DNA of 64,000 bases from Thermoleophilia bacterium (GCA_028285405.1 JANQPH010000011.1:1-64000), one strand, 5' to 3'; shown: positions 43,528-52,491, numbered from the stretch's first letter. Notes: generated by a model from the sequence alone, not told the origin. Translations and numbers: made by a program.

Positions 43528-44229
43528 GTGAGGATCGTCACCTGGAACGTGCGCTGGGTCCTCGAACGCAGGTGGGAGCTGCTGGACCGCCTGCAGCCCG
43601 ACATCGCCGTGATCCCCGAAGCGCGACATTGGGCGCGAAGCGGCCTGCCGATTCCCGAGCCGCTCTCGCGCCCCGAGATCGGCGGCCGACTGATGGAGGG
43701 AGATCTCCTCGTCGAAGTGCGCCGTGGTTGGCGAATGGCGAGGGACGAGACCGCCGATGCCACGCTCGAGCGACACATCGTCGTGTCTGTGAGCGGTCCG
43801 GCAGAGTTCGACCTGGTCGCCCTCGTCGCTCGGCCCGATGGGAGCCGCCAGCGCCGCTATCTGCAGCGGATCGAGGCCATCATCGACGCAAACCGGCACC
43901 GAATCACCGCCGGACGCTGCCTCGTGGTTGGCGACTTCAACGTGGAACCGCGTCGCGGTGCAACTGACCACCGGGGCGAGTTCGTGGAGCTGATCGAGTC
44001 AATGGATCTGGTGAGTGCGTACCACGTCCATACGGGCGAGGACTTCGGTGAGGAGACACGGCCTACACATCACCACGTCTCCGGGAACGACTTCCACATC
44101 GACATGTGCCTGCTCCCGGCGAAGCTGGCATCGACAGTTCGATCCGTCGGGGTCGGCGATCCGGGTGGTTCTGACCACCGTCCGTTGATCGTCGACCTCG
44201 ACTGGGACGCAGCTCCTCTCTCGGACTAA
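43528..44229 (+). CDS. Endonuclease/exonuclease/phosphatase family enzyme
   Basis: This 233-residue metal-dependent hydrolase of the EEP fold has WNVRW (motif with the catalytic Asn), a metal-binding glutamate in VIPEARHW, GDFNV, the HIDMCLLP region and the terminal SDHRPLIVDLD with catalytic His. Members cleave phosphodiesters in DNA, RNA or lipids, so a nuclease is likely in this context. The start is GTG 43528, 61 bp after the RecQ-like gene. The length is near the minimal fold. Confidence 0.85.
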   Translation: MRIVTWNVRWVLERRWELLDRLQPDIAVIPEARHWARSGLPIPEPLSRPEIGGRLMEGDLLVEVRRGWRMARDETADATLERHIVVSVSGPAEFDLVALVARPDGSRQRRYLQRIEAIIDANRHRITAGRCLVVGDFNVEPRRGATDHRGEFVELIESMDLVSAYHVHTGEDFGEETRPTHHHVSGNDFHIDMCLLPAKLASTVRSVGVGDPGGSDHRPLIVDLDWDAAPLSD

Positions 44230-44363
44230 GAGCTTGCGCAGGCGAAGGCCCTCGAGTGGCTGATCACGCAGGCGGGCGCGACCGGTGTTCCTCACTGCGG
44301 CCTCGAGTGCCGTCCCAGACGGCGAGGTAGTGTTACTTCAAGGAAGACACGGAGGGCCACTCG

Positions 44364-45890
44364 TTGGGGTTCCCGGACACAAGCGCTTGGCCTCCCGCGA
44401 GGCTCTTTCCAGTCGTCGGAATTCGCGGGCAAGAGGAGCAGGAGCGCCGCGCGACCTCGGCGCTGCTCGCGGTAATGGCGGCCGTACCCGAGTTCGCCAA
44501 GTCACTGCTCGGGTACCTGCGCGCCCCAGCCGGCCGTGTACACACCTATGCCGAGGTGCCCTTCGAGCTCCAAGACGGATCGAATCTTCGGCCCGATGGG
44601 GCCGTGGTCGTCGAGCGCGGCAAGACCCACTGGGGATGCCTCGTCGAGGTGAAGACCGGGCGCGCGCAGCTCGACTCGAAGCAGATCGAGGACTACTGCC
44701 GTGCGGCAAAGGAGCACGGACTCGATGCCGTGCTCACCATCAGCAACGAGATCGCAGCCATGCCCGGCGAGAGCCCGGTCTCTGTTGATGGGCGCCGGCT
44801 GCGCAGCCTCGATCTTGCGCACCTCTCGTGGTGGCGGATCCTCACCGAGGCGATCACGCAACATGGGTATCGCGGCGTCTCTGACCCCGATCAGGCATGG
44901 ATCCTCGCGGAGTTCATCGAGTACCTGCAGCACCCCAAGTCCGGCGCGGGCTCGTTCGAGGATCTGGGCTCGGACTGGGTCGCCGTCCGTGACGGTGCCC
45001 GCCATCAGACCCTTCGCCGAGGGTCCGAGGCTACCTCGGTCGTGGCCCGCTGGGAGGAGTTCGCCCAGTACCTGAGCCTGGGTCTGTCGCAGGAGCTCGG
45101 GCGGGATGTGCTGCCGGTGTACCCGCGGAAGCTCGACCAGGCATCGAGGCGCGACAAGACGATGGATGAGCTGGTCGAGGACGGTCGGCTCGCGACCCGG
45201 CTTCGGGTTCCGGATGCGGTTGGTCCAATCGACATTCGCGCCGACCTGAGGGCGCGCCAGCTGACGACGAGTGTCGCGGTCGATGCTCCCCGCGAGGGCC
45301 GAGCCAAGACCCGAGTGAACTGGCTTCTTCGGCAGCTGCGCGACGCCGATGGGGGTCTGCGGCTCGAGGCGAGCTTCGTGGGTTCGCGACACTCGGCCAG
45401 CTGTCTCCTTGATGTCTGTCGAGACCAACCCGAAGCCCTCCTTCTGGACGGTGACCACAAGAGGGAGCCCCGGGCGTTCACCGTTGCGCTGACGAAGGAG
45501 ATGGGCAGGAACAAGGGCCGGGGAGACGCATCGTTCGTACGCGAGACCGAGCGCCAGCTCCTCGGCTTCTATCGCGACATCGTGCAAGACCTCAGTCCCT
45601 GGACCCCGCGTGCGCCGCGTGTCCGCGAGGGTGCGCGGACGACGCAAACGAGAAGTCCGCGGGTGCCCGAAGACCCACCTCAGCCGACCGAGGGTGCTCC
45701 CCCGCGGGAATCTCGGGACGGACAGGTGGAGATCAGGGAGGGGTTTGCGCCCAGTAGCACGCCAAGCGAACCCCCGCCGGCGGCAGAGCCACCAAGTGGC
45801 GCGGTCAGCCCGTTCGTCCCCGTGACTCAGCAGGCCACCCAGAGCGACAGCGACGCGGCTCCGTCAGGTAGCGACCGTAACGGAGGGTAG
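44364..45890 (+). CDS. Probable PD-(D/E)XK nuclease with disordered tail
   Basis: The 508-residue protein has an N-terminal PD-(D/E)XK-like core: E64, D78 in LRPDGAVVV, the E95-x-K97 pair in CLVEVKTG, then QLDSKQIEDY and AVLTISNE. This is the restriction-endonuclease fold that cuts DNA with two metal ions. The middle region (about 190-410) is of unknown fold (FAQYLSLGLSQELGRDVLPV, ETERQLLGFYRDIVQDLSPW). The last 90 residues are proline/serine-rich and disordered. TTG 44364 is the start, weakly supported. No methylase accompanies it directly, so how the host is protected is unclear. Confidence 0.7.
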   Translation: MGFPDTSAWPPARLFPVVGIRGQEEQERRATSALLAVMAAVPEFAKSLLGYLRAPAGRVHTYAEVPFELQDGSNLRPDGAVVVERGKTHWGCLVEVKTGRAQLDSKQIEDYCRAAKEHGLDAVLTISNEIAAMPGESPVSVDGRRLRSLDLAHLSWWRILTEAITQHGYRGVSDPDQAWILAEFIEYLQHPKSGAGSFEDLGSDWVAVRDGARHQTLRRGSEATSVVARWEEFAQYLSLGLSQELGRDVLPVYPRKLDQASRRDKTMDELVEDGRLATRLRVPDAVGPIDIRADLRARQLTTSVAVDAPREGRAKTRVNWLLRQLRDADGGLRLEASFVGSRHSASCLLDVCRDQPEALLLDGDHKREPRAFTVALTKEMGRNKGRGDASFVRETERQLLGFYRDIVQDLSPWTPRAPRVREGARTTQTRSPRVPEDPPQPTEGAPPRESRDGQVEIREGFAPSSTPSEPPPAAEPPSGAVSPFVPVTQQATQSDSDAAPSGSDRNGG

Positions 45891-45972
45891 GAGCGGCCCG
45901 CGGCCGACTCGCGTAGAGGTGTCGCAGCCGACGCGCATTCCGTTTCGTTTGCGCGCCCGACAGAATCTGCCC

Positions 45973-46494
45973 GTGCACGACGACTCGGACGCGCACGACG
46001 AGCGGCTGCTGCAGGAGGGGCGAATCGGAGATGCCCTCGCCCGCTACCTGCCGGCGCTCCACGCGCGTGCGTTGGCGCGCCTCAAGCCACATCAGCGGGA
46101 CTACGCCGATGATGTCGTACAGAACGCGGTCCTTCGGGTCTGGCGGGAGTACGACGGCGGCAAGCGGTGGGACCACCCGTTTCGGGTGATCGTCCACCGT
46201 CGACTCTCGTGGACGCTGCTCGATTTCTTCGGCGGCCGTCCGGACGAGGTCCAGTTTCCGGAGGACTTCGACCCGAAGGACCTCACCGACCATGTGTCGG
46301 ACGTCGAGGATCGTCAGTACGTTGAGCAGATCATCGCCGAGTTACCCCCGCGCGAGCACGAAGTCGCCCGTATGCGAGTCATCGAGGATCGCACTCCCGC
46401 CGAGATCGCCGAGCTTCTCGGTATCGAGTCGAACGCCGTTCACCAGGCGCTCTTTCGTGCGTGGCGCCGACTCGAGGAGCGGCTTCGTGGCTGA
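45973..46494 (+). CDS. ECF-like sigma factor, module A
   Basis: GTG 45973 is chosen because it places the protein start as in the paralogue at 47825-48328; an upstream in-frame GTG at 45919 exists. The 173-residue protein resembles group-4 sigma-70 proteins: a region-2-like DDVVQNAVLRVWREYDGGKRW, then region-4-like IIAELPPREHEVARMRVIED and RTPAEIAELLGIESNAVHQA with an HTH. It should direct RNA polymerase. It ends RLRG* and overlaps the partner gene by 8 bp (GTGGCTGA). Shared opening DERLL-EG marks it as a paralogue of the opposite-strand sigma gene. Confidence 0.78.
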   Translation: MHDDSDAHDERLLQEGRIGDALARYLPALHARALARLKPHQRDYADDVVQNAVLRVWREYDGGKRWDHPFRVIVHRRLSWTLLDFFGGRPDEVQFPEDFDPKDLTDHVSDVEDRQYVEQIIAELPPREHEVARMRVIEDRTPAEIAELLGIESNAVHQALFRAWRRLEERLRG

Positions 46495-47062
46495 GCCGCC
46501 CGAGCAGCTCCTCGCGGAGTTCGCGGCCGCCTGGTCTCGTGGCGAGAACCCAGACCCGCGCAGCTTCCTCGAGCGTGCCGACGACTCCGAGGCGCTGGCG
46601 CGTCTGATCGACCGCTACCTCGTATCGGCACCCGCTCGCGAGCCAGCCCCCGAGCTCGTCGAGGCGATCGACGCCTGGCTGCAGGGAGAGCCGACGCTGT
46701 CGACGATCCGTGCGAGGCGCGGCCGGCGGGTCGACGATGTCGTTGCGGCGATCATCCGGGGCTGCGGCCTGGGGCGCGAGCGAGCCAGCAAGGTCAAGGA
46801 GTACTACCAGCGCCTCGAGTCGGGCTTGCTCGATCCCGCCGCCGTTCAGCCGCCGGTGTTCGCCGCGATCGGTGAGGTCCTCGGGATGCCCGTCGCCGAG
46901 CTCCCGATCTGGCCGGGAGCGCCGGCCGAGGGGGCGCCCGTCCTGCGACCCCGACCGGACGCGGCGGCTGAGGGCGCGCCTGCTCCCCTGGTCGCCGAGC
47001 TGATGTCCTTGGCCGCCGACCCACCCGACGAGGTTGACCGGCTCTTCGGGGTATCGCCCTGA
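46487..47062 (+). CDS. Sigma partner protein, module A (possible anti-sigma/HTH regulator)
   Basis: The 191-residue protein starts GTG 46487, within the sigma gene. Residues 1-75 (MAEPPEQLLAEFAAAWSRGENPDPRSFLERA) form a helical domain shared with the short protein at 47599-47832. About 75-140 look like a divergent HTH (RARRGRRVDDVVAAIIRGCGLGRERASKVKEYYQ, ESGLLDPAAVQPPVFAAIGEVLGMP). The C terminus is acidic/proline-rich and partly disordered. It could be the anti-sigma, a repressor or a substrate of the ImmA/IrrE protease that follows. Function is not proven; the strong overlap implies stoichiometric production with the sigma factor. Confidence 0.65.
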   Translation: MAEPPEQLLAEFAAAWSRGENPDPRSFLERADDSEALARLIDRYLVSAPAREPAPELVEAIDAWLQGEPTLSTIRARRGRRVDDVVAAIIRGCGLGRERASKVKEYYQRLESGLLDPAAVQPPVFAAIGEVLGMPVAELPIWPGAPAEGAPVLRPRPDAAAEGAPAPLVAELMSLAADPPDEVDRLFGVSP

Positions 47063-47097
47063 CAGAGCGTCGCGTTGGTCACCCGGTCGGTGTCGCG

Positions 47098-47586
47098 GTG
47101 CTCGACGAGTACGCGGCGTGTTTCGGGGAACCGTCGGTCCCCGTGCCGATCGACGAGATCGCGGTCGATCTCCTCGGCCTCCGCGTGCATCTCGTGGAGG
47201 ACCTGCCCTTCTCCGGCGCTCTCTATCCCGCCGAGCGCCTCGTGTGCCTCTGCGCATCCGAGGCGCGCGAGAGCGAGGGCCGGCGACGCTTCACGCTCGC
47301 GCACGAGGTCGGCCACTGGGTCCTGCACCACCGCCGCCGCCCGGGGGCCGCGGGGGACGTTCACGTGCTCCATCGGGACCACACACCCGGAAGCCGTGAT
47401 CCCAAAGAGCGCGAGGCGAACACGTTTGCCGCGGAGCTGCTGATGCCGGAAGGCGACGTTCGCCGCGCCTTCTCGGACGGTCTTGATGTCGAGGTCGCCG
47501 CGGCGCGGTTCGTGGTCTCGCCCGTGGCGATGCACTGGCGGTACTTCAACCTCGCCCTCGTCGAGGACCCGCCCCCGCAGGCCTGA
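47098..47586 (+). CDS. ImmA/IrrE-family metallo-endopeptidase
   Basis: The 162-residue protein has the HExxH zinc motif in FTLAHEVGHWVLHH and the downstream EREANTFAAELLMP that supplies the third ligand. The rest matches ImmA/IrrE: VPIDEIAVDLLGLRV and RYFNLALVED. ImmA of conjugative elements and IrrE/PprI of Deinococcus cleave repressors upon DNA damage or stress. Here the nearest candidates are the sigma partners next door. The GTG start at 47098 could be preceded by a CTG at 47059 overlapping the partner stop, giving a longer N terminus. Confidence 0.85.
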   Translation: MLDEYAACFGEPSVPVPIDEIAVDLLGLRVHLVEDLPFSGALYPAERLVCLCASEARESEGRRRFTLAHEVGHWVLHHRRRPGAAGDVHVLHRDHTPGSRDPKEREANTFAAELLMPEGDVRRAFSDGLDVEVAAARFVVSPVAMHWRYFNLALVEDPPPQA

Positions 47587-47598
47587 CCGCACCGCGAG

Positions 47599-47832
47599 TC
47601 AGTCGTCTCCGTTCGGCGGCATCGAGACCTCTCGAAGCCACCTGACGACGAGCTCCCGTGTCTCCCGGCTCGGCGGCTGGCCCGGAGCTGTCCTGAGGTA
47701 CGCGTCGAGCATCCGCCGAAGGACGGGGGCCTCCTCGCCGGCGCGCTCCAGGCAGGGGCGCGGGTCGGGCGTCTGGCCACGCGCGTGAGCCATCGCGAAC
47801 TCGTGGAAGAGCTGTTCGACCGGTTCAGCCAA
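47599..47832 (-). CDS. Sigma partner protein, module B (short)
   Basis: The 77-residue protein starts at TTG 47832. Its sequence (MAEPVEQLFHEFAMAHARG, PDPRPCLERAGEEAPVLRRM) matches the N-terminal domain of the module-A partner at MAEPxEQL-EFA--RG---PDPR--LERA, with more conserved positions around it. It lacks the HTH-like half. It overlaps its sigma gene by 8 bp in the same TGGCTGA arrangement as module A, which strongly supports the TTG start. It should be made together with the sigma factor and may hold it inactive. Confidence 0.6.
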   Translation of the reverse strand: MAEPVEQLFHEFAMAHARGQTPDPRPCLERAGEEAPVLRRMLDAYLRTAPGQPPSRETRELVVRWLREVSMPPNGDD

Positions 47833-48328
47833 GGATGGACTCCCGCAGCCGCTCGTAGATGCGAAGCAGCTCTTGGCGGACCTCGGCCCGGGGCCTGCCG
47901 AGGCGACTCGCGACCGCGTCGACCGAACTCCCCTCGAAGAAGATCGCCTGGGCGATCTGCGTCTGTTCGGCCGTGAGCAACTCGAGGAACCGTTGGAACT
48001 GCTCGGTCGATGTGACGGCCCCCTCTGTGACCGTCTCTCCGTCGAGGCTCGAGCGCGACTCGCCCGACTGGCTGAGCGTGCAGCTCGCAAGGAGCGCACC
48101 GAGTCGTGCATGGAGGATGGCGCGGATCGGCCGCCCGAGCTCGCCGAGCCCGAGCCATTCTCGATGCACCTTGGTGACGCATTCGCGCACGATGCCCTCG
48201 GCGGCCTCGTCGTCGAGGCGCGTTCGCGCCCGGGCGATCAGCGAGCTGTAGTGGCGGGCGAATACCAAGGCGATCTCGCCCTCGGCCAGGAGTCGCTCAT
48301 CTTCTGCATCGTCCGGCCGAGGGGTCAT
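47825..48328 (-). CDS. ECF-like sigma factor, module B
   Basis: The 167-residue protein begins ATG 48328 with MTPRPDDAEDERLLAEGEIA, aligning with module A (DERLL-EG-I). Region-2-like residues are less typical (EGIVRECVTKVHREWLG). The C-terminal HTH is present (LLTAEQTQIAQAIFFEGSSV and AVASRLGRPRAEVRQELLRIYERL). It diverges from the methyltransferase-helicase genes across a gap with a perfect inverted repeat, and overlaps its partner downstream by 8 bp. It probably controls its own expression and/or the divergent operon, but this is inference. Confidence 0.65.
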   Translation of the reverse strand: MTPRPDDAEDERLLAEGEIALVFARHYSSLIARARTRLDDEAAEGIVRECVTKVHREWLGLGELGRPIRAILHARLGALLASCTLSQSGESRSSLDGETVTEGAVTSTEQFQRFLELLTAEQTQIAQAIFFEGSSVDAVASRLGRPRAEVRQELLRIYERLRESILG

Positions 48329-48365
48329 GGAGACGAATCCCCACCCGGGTTCGGCCGCCTTACGG

Positions 48366-48398
48366 CTCGCCTGGGTGTGTGCAACACACCCAGGCGAG
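48366..48398. promoter_or_regulatory. Perfect 15-bp-arm inverted repeat in divergent gap
   Basis: The arms are ctcgcctgggtgtgt and acacacccaggcgag with a 3-base GCA centre. It sits 37 bp upstream of the module B sigma start and 85 bp upstream of the methyltransferase start. It may be an operator for a dimer or tetramer, or a transcript hairpin. Confidence 0.75.
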
Positions 48399-48483
48399 GT
48401 CGATGCAGCTCGTGTCGTGGCGGGGTAGTGCGTAGACACAAGAGACCCACGACAGCCCACCGGACGGTCTCCACTCGGGGTCT

Positions 48484-51400
48484 GTGGTGTTCTTCCAAGC
48501 GGCTCGTTCCGTAGGATCCTCGTCGGTGGATGCCAGCGTCGTGACGTCGGCGATCGACGAGAGGTTTGGCGCCTCGCAAGAGGCGCCTGACGCTGGCCCA
48601 CTCGGGCGCCCGAAGATCTGGCGGACACCTGTCGGGGTTGAGCTCGCGGTGGTAGGTGCTCCGACAGCGGCTGGTGGAGCAATGACCGACGCATGGCGAC
48701 GCCAGCGGCGCGGGCGTGCTACTCCGCTCCTCCTCTTCGTCGGGACGGACGACGCGCTGTTTGCCCTGGGTCCCGAGGGCACCCATCCACGGCCAACCGA
48801 GGTGGACTCGGCCCTACTCGGGACCCTCGACTTCCTCGCTGAGGAGACTGATCTGCAGCGGGCTGTTGAACGCGTTGCAGACGCCGTCACCGAGAATGCA
48901 GTTCAGGCCGATGCGCAGCCCGGCATTCGTCCCTCAGGGTTGTTCACACCGCATTATCTGTTCTCTCGACTCCCGCGCACGGCGAGTTGGCCAGAGCTCG
49001 AGGAGCGGGCGCCCAATCGCATCCCTGCAGATTGGGCCGGGCTCATGTCTGCGCTCGCGTATGACCTTCAAGAAGTCGACGACGGATACGTCGCAGTTCA
49101 TGGCGGGCAGGAGTTGGCGGTACTTCGGGCTCACGAGGATCATCGGGCGCTCGACTCGCCGATCGAGCAGCTCGATGATCTTCCATACCGACGCCTTGGC
49201 GAGCTGATGCGAAGGCACCGCCTGTCTTCGGGGCTGCTCGTCGCCGGGAGCACCATCCGACTGTTCGCCAGCGAGGGCACGACACGCCTACCTGAGCGAT
49301 ACCTCGAGTTCCGCTTGGACCGTCTGGAGTCGTCCGAGCGGCCATACCTCGGGATCCTTGCGCCAGGAACCCTCTCAGGCGAGCCCGAGCTCCAGCGGCT
49401 CCTCGTCGATGCCCGTCGCTACGGAGCAGAGCTCAAGGATGGCGTCGAAGAGCAGATCCGAGACGCCGCGTTGCCGGCTCTGGTCCGGGGCCTACTGCCG
49501 TTCGCCGAAGGCGACCCCGCCGATCCAGCTGTGAGGCAGGGCGTGTCGGATGCCGCTCTGACACTGCTATTCCGGCTCGTCTTCCTACTCTATGCAGAGT
49601 CCGCCGACTATCTGCCCGTTCGCTCGAGCCGCTACGAGGCGCACTCCATCCAGCGCCTGGCCGCTGACGCGCGTGAGGCGGAGAAGATGGGGTTCGACGC
49701 CACGGCGACCGGCCTCTGGGACGCGAGCCGCACCCTCGTCAACGCAATCCGTACCGGCAACACGACGTGGGGAGTTCCTGCGTACAACGGCGCACTGTTT
49801 GCGCCATCAGGTTTTCCTGGCGCGGCCTTCCTCGCCCGAGCGAGCCTCAGCGATGCCGAGCTCGGGCCTGCACTCGTTGCGCTCGCCTACGGCGCGGGGA
49901 ACGACCTCGACAAGGGTGGACCAGGGATCGACTGGGCCGGACTCGGGGTCGCCCAGATCGGTTCGATCTACGAAGGCTTGCTTCACCTTCGGTTGGCCTA
50001 TGCCGAGCATGATCTCGGCTACGACAAGAGCCACGACCGGTACCAACTCGCCAAGTCGGACGATGAGGTCGCCCAGCCCGCAGGGTCGTGCTTTCTCCTC
50101 AGCGAGAGCGGGGGTCGCAAGTCCGGTGGCGTCTTTTACACGCAGGAGCTCTTTGTCGACCATCTCGTTGCTGGTGCAATAGGCCCGCCGCTTGGGGACC
50201 ATCTCCAGAGCGTGCGTGAAATCGCGGCGCGGAATCCGGAGGCCGCGTCCGAAACCCTGCTCGACTTCGCAGTCGTCGACCCTGCGATGGGCTCCGGGCA
50301 TTTTCTTGTCGGGGCGCTTGACTTCCTCGCCGCGGAGATCGGCGCGTTCCTCCGTGAGGTACCCCTCAAGGGGATCAGCGAGCGCCTTGACGCCCTCCGG
50401 CGTTCCGCGGTAGTGGGCGATGCTCCTGAGCCGACTGACAGACAGCTTCTACGTCGGCTCCTGGTGAAGCACATGGTGTTCGGGGTTGATCGGTCCGAGA
50501 TGGCCGTCGAGCTAGCGAGGATCAGTCTCTGGTTGAGCAGCTTCGTCCCGGGGCTGCCGCTCAGCGTCCTCGAGGCGAACCTCAAGTTCGGCGACAGCCT
50601 GATTGGCGTCGACCGAATCGAGCGGATCACCGAGCGCGTCGGCCTACTCGCGCCACTCATCGAGCAGCCTCTCGGTGAGGCGGTGCGGCGGGTGGCGGAA
50701 GCCGCCGAGCACGAGGATTTGACGCTCGATGAGGTCGAGCAGACGCGTACCGCACTCGAGGCAGCTACTGCAGCTGCTGCTCCTGCGGGGCGGCTACTCG
50801 ACGCATATACGGCAATCGCGTTCGGCGCTACTGGTGCATCCGACTTCGTGGACGACGACTCGCGGGCTCGTTCCCTCATTTCTGGGGATGTGCAGGACGC
50901 GACGCCCAGCTTCGTGTCGATCGCAGAGCTTCGTCAGCAGCTCGCGTTTCTTCACTGGCCCCTTGCATTCCCTCGAGTCTTCGCTCGCGAGAACCCAGGC
51001 TTTGACGCCGTTGTCGGCAACCCGCCCTGGAACGAGATCACGGTAGAGCGGACGGGGTTCTTCATTCAGCACGACCCCGGTCTGGGCAGCGTTCGACAAG
51101 CTGAGAAGCGCGAAGCGCGGATTGCGGCGCTGGCTGAGCGTTTCCCTGAGCTGGAACGCGACTACGAAGAGGCCGTCGAGACGACTGCCCTACTGCGGAG
51201 TTTCTTTCGTTCGCCCAGCGGGGACTACGAGTTGCAAGGATCGGGGGACCTGGACCTGTATGAACTCTTCTGTGAGCGCTACGGGGCACTGCTTCGCGAT
51301 GGCGGTGGCTTAGGGGTCGTTCTCCCGCGCAGCGCTTTCTATATCGAGGGAACGGTGGGCTTCCGACACTGGCTGTTTAGGTCCGCCTCGCCCCGCCACA

Positions 51401-52491
51401 TCGACACCATCCTCAATGCTGGTCGGTGGGCGTTTGATATGGAGCCGAGGTACACGATCGCGCTTACGGTGTCCCGACGGGCGACACCTGCGACGGACCA
51501 GGTGATCGCGCTGTCGGGACCTCACTCAAATGAAGCCGCCTTTGTAGAGCGCTCGCCGGTTCCGGTGGCTCATGGGGCGCTTCGTCGTTGGACGAGGCCG
51601 CACAAGGCAAGGCCATCGGATCCGTCCTCCTGGGAGGTGCCCCTGCTTGCCAGCCCACCCGCTCGAGATCTCTACGACGCGCTCATGACGTTGCCTCGCT
51701 TCGACGAGGGCGGCGCCGGCGATTGGCGAGCCTTCGCCGCGACAGAATTCCATGTGAGCAACGATCGCGACTACATCCGCCCGCAAGGCGACGCCGAGGT
51801 TTGGACCGGACGCACCTTTGAGCAGTTCCAGCCATGGTTCGGCGACGTCGCCGGCTACTTCGACTTCGACGAGGGATGTGAACGTCTCGAGCGGAAGCGG
51901 CAAGGCTCAGATGTCTGGAAGCGTGCGTGGCCGGAGGCGCTCGGCGATCCGGCTACGTTGCCAGCACGGGGATACCGGGTTGCCTTCCGGGATGTGACCC
52001 GCGCATCAGACACGTGGACGGTGCGCGCCTGCACCATTCCGCCACAGACCTTTCTCACCAACAAGGCACCGTATCTCGTGCTGCCCGAGGGTGGACGTCC
52101 GGCCGGGGCGCTGCTCCTAGGTGTCATGAACTCGTTGGTCTTCAACTGGATGGCCCGCCGCATCGTCGAGATCAGCCTGAACTTCTTCGTTCTGAACATG
52201 CTGCGGGTGCCGGAGATCGCGCTTGATTCCACGCACGCAGAGGCCGTCATTACCCCTGCTGCTCGCCTCCAGGCAGTTCACGAGGACTATCGGGAATGGG
52301 CGGAGAGTCTGAATGTCGACTGCGGCCCGCTATCGGGCGAGGAGGCCGACGAACTCCGGAGAGGGCTCGAGGTCGCTGTGTTCCGCGCATACGGTCTTGG
52401 TGCTGACGAGCTTGATGTTGTCTTGGAGGACTTCACAGAGAGGGCCGTCACGCCTGAGGCTCGCGCCGCGTTGCGGCAGGGCCTCTCATGA
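48484..52491 (+). CDS. Large Eco57I/PglX-like adenine-specific DNA methyltransferase
   Basis: This 1335-residue protein has a long N-terminal region (about 1-590; SGLLVAGSTIRLFASEG, LEFRLDRLESSERPYLGILA) as in large type IIG/PglX-like enzymes. Methyltransferase motif I, VVDPAMGSGHFLVG, is at about 597-610, and motif IV, VVGNPPWNE, has Asn846. A specificity-like C-terminal part follows (AFRDVTRASDTWTVRACTIPP, NSLVFNWMARRIVEISLNFFV). It should methylate adenine N6 in a target motif. No PD-(D/E)XK core is obvious, so cutting is presumably left to partners. The GTG 48484 start is weakly supported; ATG 48682 is an alternative. The helicase start overlaps its stop by 4 bp (ATGA). Confidence 0.88.
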   Translation: MVFFQAARSVGSSSVDASVVTSAIDERFGASQEAPDAGPLGRPKIWRTPVGVELAVVGAPTAAGGAMTDAWRRQRRGRATPLLLFVGTDDALFALGPEGTHPRPTEVDSALLGTLDFLAEETDLQRAVERVADAVTENAVQADAQPGIRPSGLFTPHYLFSRLPRTASWPELEERAPNRIPADWAGLMSALAYDLQEVDDGYVAVHGGQELAVLRAHEDHRALDSPIEQLDDLPYRRLGELMRRHRLSSGLLVAGSTIRLFASEGTTRLPERYLEFRLDRLESSERPYLGILAPGTLSGEPELQRLLVDARRYGAELKDGVEEQIRDAALPALVRGLLPFAEGDPADPAVRQGVSDAALTLLFRLVFLLYAESADYLPVRSSRYEAHSIQRLAADAREAEKMGFDATATGLWDASRTLVNAIRTGNTTWGVPAYNGALFAPSGFPGAAFLARASLSDAELGPALVALAYGAGNDLDKGGPGIDWAGLGVAQIGSIYEGLLHLRLAYAEHDLGYDKSHDRYQLAKSDDEVAQPAGSCFLLSESGGRKSGGVFYTQELFVDHLVAGAIGPPLGDHLQSVREIAARNPEAASETLLDFAVVDPAMGSGHFLVGALDFLAAEIGAFLREVPLKGISERLDALRRSAVVGDAPEPTDRQLLRRLLVKHMVFGVDRSEMAVELARISLWLSSFVPGLPLSVLEANLKFGDSLIGVDRIERITERVGLLAPLIEQPLGEAVRRVAEAAEHEDLTLDEVEQTRTALEAATAAAAPAGRLLDAYTAIAFGATGASDFVDDDSRARSLISGDVQDATPSFVSIAELRQQLAFLHWPLAFPRVFARENPGFDAVVGNPPWNEITVERTGFFIQHDPGLGSVRQAEKREARIAALAERFPELERDYEEAVETTALLRSFFRSPSGDYELQGSGDLDLYELFCERYGALLRDGGGLGVVLPRSAFYIEGTVGFRHWLFRSASPRHIDTILNAGRWAFDMEPRYTIALTVSRRATPATDQVIALSGPHSNEAAFVERSPVPVAHGALRRWTRPHKARPSDPSSWEVPLLASPPARDLYDALMTLPRFDEGGAGDWRAFAATEFHVSNDRDYIRPQGDAEVWTGRTFEQFQPWFGDVAGYFDFDEGCERLERKRQGSDVWKRAWPEALGDPATLPARGYRVAFRDVTRASDTWTVRACTIPPQTFLTNKAPYLVLPEGGRPAGALLLGVMNSLVFNWMARRIVEISLNFFVLNMLRVPEIALDSTHAEAVITPAARLQAVHEDYREWAESLNVDCGPLSGEEADELRRGLEVAVFRAYGLGADELDVVLEDFTERAVTPEARAALRQGLS

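Noticed and set aside
44502-45647. 381-residue minus-strand open frame
   Set aside because: Antisense to the PD-(D/E)XK gene; no motif and no ribosome binding site.
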